Origin: Carposina sasakii
Taxonomy: Eukaryota; Arthropoda; Insecta; Lepidoptera; Carposinidae
Assembly: GCA_014607495.2 (NCBI GenBank)
Contig: CP053169.1
Coordinates: 9,548,001-9,612,000, forward strand
Length of the DNA: 64,000 bases
Reading direction: 5' to 3'
Below, piece after piece: positions 40,440 to 51,278 of the stretch. Position numbers and translations under genes: made by a program. The stretch's first letter is position 1. The number at the start of each line of letters is the position of its first letter. The notes under the pieces are model-generated. The model was not told the DNA's origin. It ran no database searches and was given only the letters and a program-made list of their open reading frames with translations.

Positions 40440-40963
40440 CTATAAGGAGAAAACTAATTTCTGTATTTTTTTCAAAATTTTAGGTTCAGCAGTTTCGGAG
40501 ATAAGGGGGGGGGGAATGGTCAATTTTCGTCTTTTAAATGCAAAAAAGAGATGTAAGGGGTTGAAATAGTGGATGAAAGTTTGTATGGAAATTACGGCTT
40601 TTCTTGAATAACTTGGAAACCCTATTTATTTTATGAAATTACAAAAAAATACATTTAAGATCTTCTCAACAAGACCTTTCATTTGATATGCCACACGATC
40701 GCAGTTATTCAGAATTTATTTTTTTAATTTTCTGCCCTATTCCACGCCCGCAAAAATTAGACCCCCCATTATACAGATTGTCATCTGCCTCACGACTCAC
40801 ACCTCTGTGTTTGGGTCAGTCAGGAATTGATATGTGTACCAAATTTCAACTTAATCGGTCTAATAGATTCGGAAATAATTGACTGTAAGCGACGGACGGA
40901 CAGACACACGAGTGATCCTATAAGGGTTCCGTTTTTGTATTCAGACGTACGGAACCCTAAAAA
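40440..40963 (+). repeat. LINE 3' end (CR1/Zenon-like)
   Basis: TTCAGCAGTTTCGGAGATAA, CCAAATTTCAACTTAATCGG, GACGGACGGACAGACACACG, TAAGGGTTCCGTTTTTGTAT and GTACGGAACCCTAAAAA, in the order seen in a very common lepidopteran LINE 3' untranslated end. No reverse transcriptase frame remains. Confidence 0.72.
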
Positions 40964-41635
40964 CCACGACAAACGGGTTATACAATCTCCTAAATTTGTC
41001 AAACAGATTTCACGAGTAGGTATTTCATCTTGGAGTAAATAAAAATTATGTGCTTATTAAAAAGGGATTGCTCTATTAGCTACTATTCCGTAGTTTGACG
41101 ACCGTGCTATGCTGTAGCTATATGACGGCTATGAGTATGACGTCATCCCTGCGTTACATCTTTATTTAATCTATATATCTCTATATTTAGGTCAGTAGCA
41201 GTAGATTATTTTGTTTGTTTACCATAGATGAGCGTGTGAACTCAAAATTCCGACTAAAATGCTTCTGAATTTCTCTCTTCGGGTTGAAATGTGAAATCCC
41301 TTTGATATTGCTGTTACTTGCGTAATACGAATGTTATAAGCGAACTAGCGAACGCCCACGACATCTTCCGCATAAACTTTGAAATTCCTATATTTTCCGT
41401 TCCTGTGGAAATTCTTAATTAATAGAATGCTTCCGTCATAAGAACACACCCTCAAAGTTCCAAATCTGTAAGATCAGTATTCATCTGAGATCAGCGGTTA
41501 AGGCAGTGCTTTGATCCATCACTGAGTGAGTAGAGTACTACCTATGAAGTATAAACCTATATATTTTTTATTATCGCATTTCTTTTGAGTTTGACCCGAG
41601 TACTGATGATGTATTACAGATATTTCGAGTGACAA

Positions 41636-41962
41636 AGCGGTGATAGCCCAGTGGTTAAGACGTGCACCTTCCAAGCGGGAGGCGTAAGTTCGATCCCAGT
41701 CACGGGCCTGTACCAATGAATTTATTTCATGTACAAATTTTAATGTTGCATAATTGTCACTTAGCTCGTGCCTCGTCCTGCGCCTGATCTCTCTCCGGTC
41801 GTGTCGGCTTTCCGTCCCATCGGACAATGAGAGTGACGGAATAGAGAGTGCATCTGTGTTTGCGCACACACTTGTGCACTATAATATCTCCTGCGTACCT
41901 GACCAATCTCCGTAGAGATTGGTCGCCTTGGCCGAAATACGGTCGGAGATCATCATTATCAT
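41636..41962 (+). repeat. tRNA-derived SINE (GTGATAGCCCAGTGGTTAAG head), copy 2
   Basis: The head is AGCGGTGATAGCCCAGTGGT, the B-box-like stretch is AGTTCGATCCCAGTCACGGG, the body is CACTTAGCTCGTGCCTCGTC and the tail (ATC)n. About 325 bases. Matches the minus-strand copy at 30697-31052 over its whole length. Confidence 0.84.
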
Positions 41963-42244
41963 ATTTCGGGGTACACTCAGGCGTAACCAATAACAAGCTA
42001 CGGTTTGCGTAAAATAACATAGACTTATTCTCAACGCAGAAATTATTCTAAAAGCAGCATGCAGATGCAGTTACAAGTTATCTTCTATTTACAGCCAAAT
42101 GCAAATGAGTCACCCGGGCCAGGTCAAGTATTTCTGTTGATGCCGGCTTTGTAGGTCATATTGCAGTTAGGCAGTGGTATGAATAGTTGCTCCACTTTTA
42201 AAGATTATTTTAGGGTTCCTGCTACTGGTGCCGACACTCGAAAT

Positions 42245-42465
42245 TACATATTCAAACGGCTGTGGTCCCGAAATGGGGTGGCCAGAACTGGAGGTTAATA
42301 AAGCATAGCTACGTTTAGCATAGGGGAGACATATGTTAATGATCAGCGTTTAAGCTAGCTTATCGCCTGAGAGAATGCCCGACTTCCTTAATCGACTCTT
42401 ACGACATTCACGGAAAAATATGCAGCTGATGTATTCTAGTAAAGCCCTGCATCAGCACTGGACTG
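42245..42465 (-). repeat. CATCAGCTGCATCTCC repeat, reverse copy
   Basis: The reverse strand reads GTGCTGATGCAGGGCTTTAC, AATACATCAGCTGCATATTT, GTCGTAAGAGTCGATTAAGG, GCTAAACGTAGC, and ends CCAGTTCTGGCCACCCCATT. It shows that the GTTCTGGCTACC half and the CATCAGCTGC half belong to one unit. Confidence 0.65.
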
Positions 42466-42976
42466 GAAACTAACGTTTTTAATAGGGAATAATAATAAAA
42501 AAATGCGCTCCCATAAAAAGACACAATATTGCAAAGTATTTAAGTGTATTTTAAACAGGCAAGTATCACTCAACTTTTGGATAAAATTTAACCCTTATAA
42601 TGTGACTCTCAGCCCATGCTCTCAGCTTTCTCTCTGTGTTGCCGGAATGAGTCTATGGGAGCACATTTGATATTTTGATATGGTTTTTCCTCAAAAACAT
42701 TAATATCGATCGAGTGGCAGCGGTAATAGGTCAATTTCGCCTTGAATCGGGTAACTACTGCTAAGTAGCAAACGAAGTTCAATAAACTGAATGTGAATTA
42801 AATTTAACCTAGATCACGCACGTTTGTCTCAGTGTCAGAGTATTTTGCTTGTCTGAAAAAATCTCGATCGAGTTTGGAATTAATTGAAAAATCACACTTA
42901 TTCTACTGGGGCTCAGACAAAGTACCATTATTTATCGATCGAATCGAAGGTTCGTTACTAACACATTTGCTGCAAT

Positions 42977-43157
42977 GGGCGTTTTTCGACTAGAAGACAC
43001 AACGACACCACATCACATCATCTAGTATAGGGGCCGCGCGCGTCGTCGTGGTCGTGTCGTCTAGAGGAAAACGAGACATACTATCTATACAATGAATTTT
43101 TGCTTTCAAAAAAGCCGTTGTCGTGTCGTGGCTTGCTCGTCTAGTGGAAAAACGCCC
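42977..43157. mobile_element. Palindromic MITE with GGGCGTTTTTC ends
   Basis: GGGCGTTTTTCGACTAGA is mirrored by TCTAGTGGAAAAACGCCC; inner GTCGTGTCG blocks also pair. AAT is present on both sides (42974-42976, 43158-43160). 181 bp, no coding. Confidence 0.75.
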
Positions 43158-43306
43158 AATAGCATTCATTTTCGCGCGTTCGAAAAGGACACGTGATGAA
43201 TGAAACCACCATTCGTAGGAGTATTACACTAATGAACGTCGATGGCAAACGATGTTACATTATCTAAGCGCTCTGTTCTCTATCGTCAAATTAATTATAA
43301 AATTTA

Positions 43307-43450
43307 GGGTAAGCACACGGACTGTACGTAGATACTTGACTACGTTGACGTGCAGTTGGCTTGCAGTTTCATTGCAGTCGTGCCAACTGCATTCAATCTG
43401 CATCGGAACTGCAATTTTGCAGTCGACTTGCAGTCCGTGTGTCTTTACCC
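43307..43450. mobile_element. Palindromic MITE with GGGTAA ends and TTA duplication
   Basis: GGGTAAGCACACGGACTG is mirrored by CAGTCCGTGTGTCTTTACCC; inner TGCAGTTGGC / GCCAACTGCA also pair. TTA flanks both ends (43304-43306, 43451-43453). 144 bp; PIF/Harbinger-type by duplication. Confidence 0.8.
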
Positions 43451-43911
43451 TTACTCGTAGGAGATGACTCGCGCGCCTTTTGTTTTAGAACCTTCCTTCA
43501 AAAGTAACAGCTATTCCATACTATTATGTTATTTAGTTTTACGACCGCCATTTCATATTCGTACACGTGTGTTTTATTTACGTAATTTCCACCAAGGTTA
43601 GCTAACAAAGGTTAACGGACTACGTTATAACATGCTTCCGGCGCAATAACTATGCACTATAAAACTATGGATAAATAACATAATAAAAATAACAACTTGC
43701 GACCGGCGACCGACCCTCATAAATTAATCCTGTATGTGCGCACATACGTGTACCTGCATATTATATCATTGTTTTATTGCGCTGTCCATTTATTGAGACG
43801 TTACAATACTTTTACTTTATTACGTGACCAATAAAAAACATTTATTTGCGTCGCCAAATGGAACTCTACGGTTCATATTTCCATACAAATATTATAAGTG
43901 GGGAGTCAGAG

Positions 43912-44146
43912 TAGAATAGCACCCATGTCTGCCCGTAGGTATGGTAATAGGCGATTAAGGGTTTCTAGGAGGTTGGCAGCCTCTCTTGTTACCACATAAT
44001 CCGAAAATCGTACTGCGTGCAACCGCAAATCACCCGCCCAGCGTGATAGATAACTATGGGCAAAACCCCCCTTCTGGGAATAGCCTTATGTGTGCCATGC
44101 CCTGGGGGAGGCCTACGTCCAGCAGTGGACTTCAATAGGCTGATGT
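43912..44146 (+). repeat. CTGGACGTAGGCC repeat, long copy
   Basis: From GAATAGCACCCATGTCTGCC through GGCGATTAAGGGTTTC to GGAGGCCTACGTCCAGCAGT and GGCTGATG. Diverged in the middle. Confidence 0.75.
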
Positions 44147-44489
44147 ATATGTCAATGCATTATAAGTACGAAATTCTGTATGTAACAGCGCAAGGGATTT
44201 TCACAACGTTCTAGCTCGTGTACATCTATCTATCTAAAACTCTTGCAAATCCTGCAGATCGACAATAACCAAGATAGAATCTTGCGGGATTATAATGGAC
44301 ATAAAAATCTCGAGAATATTACTCAGAAATAGCAATTTAGTCAATACTTTTGCAACATCCTGTTGAATCAGCAAGTAACTGCGCATTGATGACTAACCGT
44401 GAAAGAAACTGACTCATCGGATACTTACTGCCGCGTGGTAACCTGGCAGAGTACGAGTTTGTACACACGCTGGGCCTTGCCGCAATGTG

Positions 44490-44600
44490 ATTTTCAGACT
44501 ATGTTGTCAGTACGGGAGGCGCTACCTCGGAAACCCTCGCCTCGTATTATACGAGGCAGATTACAGGGTATTCCGGGAGGTCGGGCAGCCACGCGCCTCC
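44490..44600. repeat. Rearranged CTGGACGTAGGCC repeat fragments in both orientations
   Basis: ACTATGTTGTCAGTACGGGA (reverse orientation) and GCCACGCGCCTCCCGTACTG (forward) lie within 110 bases, so two family pieces are fused head to head. Confidence 0.5.
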
Positions 44601-44699
44601 CGTACTGACAGTTCCCTAGTCGACTACCTGTGTAGACTTCTCTTAATGAATACAGCAGTGTCATGGACCGTGTGTGTTATGTATTATTAACTGCTAGTA

Positions 44700-44913
44700 C
44701 CGGCAGAATAGAGTTTGTACCACCCAATCCCGCCTGGGCAGCAGCGCCTCCCGTACTGACAACATAGTCCGAAAATCACACTGCGGTCACCAACCCGCCT
44801 GCATAGCGTGGTGACTATGGGCAAAACCCCCCTGTGACAGTAGCCTTGTGTTGTGGCGTGCCCTTGGAGAGGCCTACGTCCACCAGTGGACTGCAATAGG
44901 CTGAAGAAGAAGA
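44700..44913 (+). repeat. CTGGACGTAGGCC repeat, long copy
   Basis: CGGCAGAATAGAGTTTGTAC to GGCAGCAGCGCCTCCCGTAC, CGGTCACCAACCCGCCTGC, AGGCCTACGTCCACCAGTGG and an (AAG)n tail. Confidence 0.75.
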
Positions 44914-45229
44914 AGTATTGGAATACTTTTTAAAGTTTCAAGAATTTCATGATCGTAATGGCTGGGTTGTGCAAATATTTTCACCGCTTGGAAGTTTTTG
45001 AAAAGTTTCTCAAAGCAATAAATAGACTATTTGTCTCGTTTATCTTGAAACTTACTTACAATCGTACAATCTGTGATTCGTACTTGTGAATATTGCATTA
45101 TTATTTGCGACGATTATTTCGTGATCTTGAAGTGTAGAGTAGACAGATACGCTATAGAGACAATTTCGTACAGGACAAGCAAGATTATATTATGATTTAA
45201 TCAGGTAATCTTATAATATAAAATAGTAT

Positions 45230-45485
45230 CCTTATTTTTGTTGGTAAGCGCAGATCTCGAGGACGACTGAACCGATTTCGCTAAATGTTCTAAAGGAGAG
45301 AAAATAAAAAAAAAATGCGTAAGAAAAGTCTAAAAACAACCCTTTTCTATACTTCCATACAAACAATTTGTTCGAAATTTGAAAGTTCGAATTGTAGTAA
45401 AGAGATTCCGGGAAGGCAAAACAAATTGAGTGACGTTAGTTCAAAGTCGTGGGACAGGACAACGTCTGTCGGGTCCGCTAGTTTA
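45230..45485 (+). repeat. CTAGT-ending repeat, older copy
   Basis: ACGACTGAACCGATTTCGCT and the end GGGTCCGCTAGT are typical of the CTAGT-ending repeats; the middle is diverged. Confidence 0.5.
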
Positions 45486-45518
45486 AATATAACACATAGG
45501 TAATGTAAATAATAAATA

Positions 45519-45879
45519 CAGGATGATTTTTGGTCGTCAACGTTCCCGAAAACTACGGAATCTCCTCATCATCACGATCATTTTTCTCCATGGAAGCATA
45601 CCTGGGAAGTGTCTGGTTTCTAAAATATTAGGGTCCAAAGTTGAGTAAATAGACTGCGTTTTTCTGCATAAATGCACATAGACGCGCGTAGCAGGATTTT
45701 TTCACGAAAAATAATTAATATCTGTCTATAAAAAAACTAACATAAACACTAGACACTATAAATTTCGCACTTTTCAAAAAAAAAAATTTTTTCCCAGCAT
45801 TTTTTTTGGCATAAACTTACTTTATTTCATGTATAGAATATGTACCCTTCGTTAAAGGTGGCCACAAAAAAACACCCTG
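45519..45879 (+). mobile_element. CAGGGTG MITE, copy 3 (361 bp)
   Basis: The left end is CAGGATG (one change), the right end CACCCTG. The interior is nearly identical to 32581-32957 except for loss of the GATCAAGGAATTTAAA stretch before an A run. Right flank TATA. Confidence 0.82.
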
Positions 45880-46439
45880 TATAAACTTAAAGACATGCAA
45901 ACAGTACCTACGTATAGACAAGTTAATAGTTTTTGTTAAGCTTACCATGCGTAGTATAATTAATATTTTATTTACACATATTATTAATAGGGACTAGAAG
46001 ACAACACGAGAAAGAAAGAAAATACGAATCTAGTAACAAAACCGTACACATACTAAAATAAACATTTTCCCAAGAAAAAACTGTTGGTATTGGCGGTGCT
46101 CGAATACCCATGTGTTTGCATAACATTTCCGCAAATTCGAGAACACCGTTACTGACCTAAAAACCTGATAAAAACAACTGAATTTAATAAAGCAAAGATC
46201 CCGTTTCGAAAAAAATAACGCATTGAATTTATCCATATTATCTCACTCGGTGATATTTTTTTTTTCATTTTCTTAATAATATTTACCATATTATTCATTC
46301 ATTTGGAATATTGACTATTTTGGTCTGTTTTTATGCGCCATGGATGGTTATGTTTTTTGAGTGTACGTTTGTATGTAAGGATATATTTCTTCGGCACGCT
46401 CTAGCTAGATCCCTTTACGCATTTGAGCTTGCGACATTA

Positions 46440-46614
46440 AGGTGGGTTCCCACGGAGCGTGATATTACGGACGGACGCACACCAGCCCGCACCACGGATC
46501 GTGGTTAACGGAGCGTCCGTGGTAATACAGACACGTGCGTGGTGCGCGTCCGTCCATAGCCGTGTCGGCGCGTCCGCGTCCGTCCGCGAAAGCACGCACC
46601 GTGGGAACCCACCT
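46440..46614. mobile_element. GC-rich palindromic MITE with AGGTGGGTTCCCACGG ends and TTA duplication
   Basis: AGGTGGGTTCCCACGGAGCG is mirrored by GCACCGTGGGAACCCACCT; TTA flanks both ends (46437-46439, 46615-46617). Inner ACGGACGGACGC-like blocks pair with GCGTCCGTCC. 175 bp. TTA duplication fits PIF/Harbinger. Confidence 0.83.
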
Positions 46615-49343
46615 TTAGATTCGTCTTATGTCGGGTGTTTTTCTTTAATTAAATGAGGAGAAGAGAACTCTATTATATAAAAGTTTAAGTGTAATATCGA
46701 GGTAAATAAGTTTGTATTTATGTAGCTAGCTACACCTATATACATGTACAAGGCAAATAATGAGCGTAGAGTTACTTCATATTCGCTTGCTAATTTGCTT
46801 TTCTGGGAAATTACATTGATACATGTTTGTGATAGAGTTGAAATTTAGTAGTTTAATAAAAAATTCTTTTGTAGTATTTTACACTTGTTTTGGATGTTTT
46901 ACGATGCCGATTTTAAATCTTGATCAACTGTATAATGTACTAATGTAGATCTGTATACCTGTAGTCAATCCTTTCTATCATTTATTTACTGTCGCTAGTG
47001 GCGAAATATTCTGTAATATACATAAATAGAAAAAAGTATCTAATAGAGAGAAATACATTTTTGATCATGGTCAGTTTGGCCTCAGGCCTCATATGGACTA
47101 CCTATGAATAAAAAATAATATGTAAAAAAAACCCAGGACCTTACTCAACGACCTCAACAATTTCCAATTTAAGATACCTATCACACAACTAAACTTTTAA
47201 CAATAATGACCTAATACCAAACGAAATGAGAGCAAACAATCGGCGTTACATCCAATCGCTTCTAGTCGAGCGCGACTCAAAAACAAGCAACGGCTGGTTC
47301 CCAACACTTACACGAACGTACAAAAATAAATAACGATACAACAAACGCAGCTCTAAATTCGTCGCCGTAAGTTTGAAGTGCCGTATGTCGCAGTTGTGCC
47401 TTTTTCCGCTGAGCACACGGTGATGCGTCACAAGTGCGCGGGTGGCGGCGCGGGAGATCGGGTCATCGTGCTAAACACGCTACACGTATATATAGTTAGC
47501 TTGTTGATGTGTACACATCGTATCGTTGTATCTACATATAGTACGTTGTTACCAGCCGGTTGTTTGCTCGCTCGTGAAGGTCACTCACTTGACTCGAGAC
47601 GGAGACGAGTTGAAAGTTACGCCTGATTTCGCTGTACTTGTTTAGTATGTACAAAGTAGTATGTTTTATGTTCAAATGATTTATTTTAAAGCGTATTAAA
47701 ATGAGGCATTGTTTAAAAATGTGATGAATGGGGCTTTGACGGTTTTGACGATATGGCAAATCATAACTTTTATCTAGCGTATTGTCGAACCAGTATTGTT
47801 TAACTAAAATAAGAATAATATTTTTGCCTAATCAATCACGTAGGAATTGAGTCAATATTATATCTATTAGTAAAGTGTATGACTAACAATGTTTGTTAAT
47901 TAGTCCATTCATCAACTAATTGTGTATTAGACCGACCCGGACCTTTAAAAAATTAAGTACTTACTTACATCGTACGTACACCTATCTGATCTTACACTAT
48001 GAATTCTGTTTCTAATTATTACGGATCTCATCTTAAGATGCGGTTTTCAGAGACATTTAAACACTTGTTTGGTTTATGTTTTTACCAGACATTTTGTCCC
48101 GGATAGTCTACTGAGCTAAGAAGCTATGGCGAGTTGCTAGTATGTTATAAATACAATGTAAGATTAACGTTTTTGTGAACATACTGATGAAATGATGTCA
48201 CTTCAGAATCCCATAGAGTTTTTGTAGGCAGAATGAAAATAAACAATGGAATCATTATGGCAAAAAAATGTTCCTTACAACAGCTACAATTACACACGTG
48301 CGAAGAAGCATTCAAGTACATAAGCTATTATCTTCTTTATCTTTCTTTGATAAAACTTGCCCGTTTTGATCATGTAATGTAATTTTAACTCAACTAAGAT
48401 TCCTAAAAAACTACCCGACACAGGTTATTATTATGGCCCAAAACATTTTAAATAGGCCTGTTGTACCAGACTTGTAATACATAATTGTAATACGTACGTT
48501 ACACTTTATATCAAAGACTGTAAGCGTTACCTATCTAAACATGTTACTACTTATCAGTTGTCACTGTAATTTACTTCTTATTTATTTTACTTAAGTTCTA
48601 GACAGACACTTTAAATTAAACATACGAACACAGACGAACGACCACGCCTGAAAATAATAAACCCTTATTATTCAAGAATCACTACGCAGTGTAATGAAAC
48701 CAGATACGTTCGCGTGTTTAAGCTAATGTAATCAATCAGACAAAAACAGAGCGTATTTTAGACTTTGGATTCATTGAGCCATTAGGTATTTAAACATAAA
48801 AACATGTCGATAATTCCGTTAGCGGTTTACGATTGCAAAATAAACATTAACATATTAATTAATTTAGAACATTTCCTTATAAAATTGCTCAATAAATAAA
48901 CGTATTAATTTTCCGTTAAGTAATAAAACAATAATAATGTTGAAATTAGCGAAATAAAAACCGGGGCTTGCTTGCCTCAAGTAATAAATTGTGGCATTAA
49001 TAATATCGGCGAATCAGCATAAAAGTCCTGTTTTTAACTAAAATATACGCTAATAACCGTAACCTATATATATTATATGTCGAAAAATAACAACCTTTGG
49101 CATGCCTAGAATAAATAGATAAGTAAATATGTGATTGTTCATTGCTAACTCAGCAACATGCTCGCTCACGCATCATACACTTTTCACATGGGGTCATGTT
49201 ATTATAAACGTATTTAAGTGCCTACCCCGTAAGGGTTAAATGTGTGATTATATGTATGTATGTATTAAGTGGGATTATCCCCATGTGTGATTCCTAGAAT
49301 GTCGTATTAACCCAATGCTTGCGCGTAAATGCAATACGCACAA

Positions 49344-49438
49344 GACGTAATAAAGACGCATAAGTAAATGCGTCTTTATTACGTCATCGACGCAACGCAT
49401 ACACTTAGTATGCGTTACGTCGATGACGTAATAAAGAC
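49344..49438. repeat. Two adjacent hairpins plus a third copy of one arm (A-A'-B-B'-A)
   Basis: GACGTAATAAAGACGCA (49344-49360) pairs with 49369-49385. GTCATCGACGCAACGCATA pairs with TATGCGTTACGTCGATGAC with one mismatch. GACGTAATAAAGACG then returns at 49424-49438. TGACGTAA resembles a CREB/ATF site, but the repeat structure makes a small mobile palindrome equally likely. Confidence 0.8.
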
Positions 49439-49539
49439 GTGAGAATAAAATCTATTTAATTCCTTTGCATTTCCCTCGTTATGTCTCAGAAATCGGAATG
49501 CTTAGAAGTTTTTGTATGTTCAGGTATGTCAAAATCGCA

Positions 49540-49838
49540 AATCTATACATATAATAAAAATGCAACGGATCGCTGTCTGTACATGGAAGATATATGAGAA
49601 AAAAATTATAGGAGATCTTTATCAACGCAATAGTACCCAAAACAATGATTTTTGGAATTTTTGTCTGTTTGTCTGTGCGTTTGTGCACGCTTATCTCAGA
49701 AACGGCTGAACCGATTTCGATGCAGTTTTCACGAATATATTGTGACAGGTCCCACTTATATTGGCTACTTTCTATCCCGGGAAAATGTTTTTATCCCGGA
49801 TAATTTCAACATTTTGTTTTTTCTGTAGTCCGCTAGTA
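49540..49838 (+). repeat. CTAGT-ending Helitron/Lep1-like repeat, second subfamily, copy 1
   Basis: AACGGATCGCTGTCTGTACA, CTCAGAAACGGCTGAACCGA, TTCGATGCAGTTTTCACGAA, TATCCCGGATAATTTCAACA and the end GTCCGCTAGT. Near-identical to 50945-51278. Confidence 0.75.
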
Positions 49839-50944
49839 TGTAATATATTTAAATTTTAACTTTCGTTTCTATTCTATTTATATTCTCGTAAGTATACCTT
49901 ACTCGTATTTAATTGAAGTGTATGCTATTACAGAAAACAAAAGATCACAGTACGATGTAGCATACGAGTATACGTTGGTCCTAAATCATGGGTGGTTTAA
50001 AAATAAAGTTGCGCGGGAGCAGAGTCAAGGCCGAACAGAGGTGGCGACAGCGACACAAGGTGCCATGTGGTAACATGTGGTGCCATGTGGTTGCAGGTGA
50101 ATAGAGTATACATACGGGCAATGTCATTTAGATAAGTAAATGCTAATAGGACCTTTTTAGTGTTGTAAATACACGAGTACAGTAAGAGACAGGCATAATT
50201 AAACTAACTTCGAAATTATAGCGGACATCGGTTTTCACTAATAATGTTAGAAAAATAACTGTTTCATATTTGTAGGTAACTATATATAAATTTATCATGG
50301 TATTTCTCTTTAAAATGTAACTTTAGTGTGTGTACGGGTTACCGTACATTGTTATGTCACCTATCGACAGATCAATAGTTCGTAATAAGTCTCTCTGCGT
50401 AATTTGTATAGTATTGTCTATATAGCATATCTTGTATTAGCGAACTACATAGCATTATATATAATATATTAAATTCAATGTTCAACATTCACTCAACGGG
50501 TTCAGTTGTATTTATCTCTTATGAGTTGACGACTTCCCTCAGCATTAGCATAGCATAGCATCATAGCATTAACTAGCAACTTTATTGTACGAGTGCCACA
50601 CCGTACAGTGTGAGTGAAGTAATAAAAATTGTATCTTAGTACCACATAAAACTCGACATCACTCTTTTAGTCGTTATTTAAACGAACAAAAATTCCCAAC
50701 ATTGGGTATAAAACAAAGTTGGTAGAAATTATAATACGAACGCAACTTTGCGTAAAGCCTCCTTCAGTTGCGGTGGACTAAATAACGAAGTGAACTTCAA
50801 GAAAGTTATGCCCCTTAACTTTGTTAAAAAGTGCAAAAATAAACTCAGAATCTCAGTAAGGCGAAATGTTAACTTGGAGACTACTTAAAGGATTTCTAAA
50901 GACGATTTGAATGTTACTTGAAACTACAATCTATACTACATACT

Positions 50945-51278
50945 CGTATATAATCAAAATGTAACGGATCGCTGTCTGTACATGGAAGATATATGAGAAA
51001 AAATATTATAGGAGACCTTTATCAACGCAATAGTACCCAAAACGATGATTTTTGGAATTTTTGTCTGTTTGTCGGTTTGTCTGTTTGTCTGTGCGTTTGT
51101 GCACGCTAATCTCAGAAACGGCTGAACCGATTTCTATGCAGTATTCAGGAATATATTGTGACAGGTCCCGCTTAACATATAGGCTACTTTTTATCACGGG
51201 AAAATGTTTTTATCCCGGATAATTTCGACATTTTGTTTCTTCTGTAGTCCACGCGGACGGAGTCGCGGGCGTCCACTA
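50945..51278 (+). repeat. CTAGT-ending Helitron/Lep1-like repeat, second subfamily, copy 2
   Basis: Same phrases as the copy at 49540 and a fuller end, CACGCGGACGGAGTCGCGGG then CGTCCACTAGT. The GCGGAC...GTCGCGGGC...CTAGT ending is characteristic of lepidopteran Helitron-like repeats. Confidence 0.78.

Noticed and set aside
47378..47626. GC-rich stretch with TATATATAG and a possible GTGAGT donor, considered as a Smr 5' exon or promoter
   Set aside because: The donor phase does not match the 2-base phase needed by the first visible exon, and no coding similarity is seen. It could only be a non-coding exon, for which there is no direct support.
49344..49438. Repeated palindromes considered as a CRISPR array
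   Set aside because: No regular repeat-spacer pattern, and this is insect nuclear DNA.
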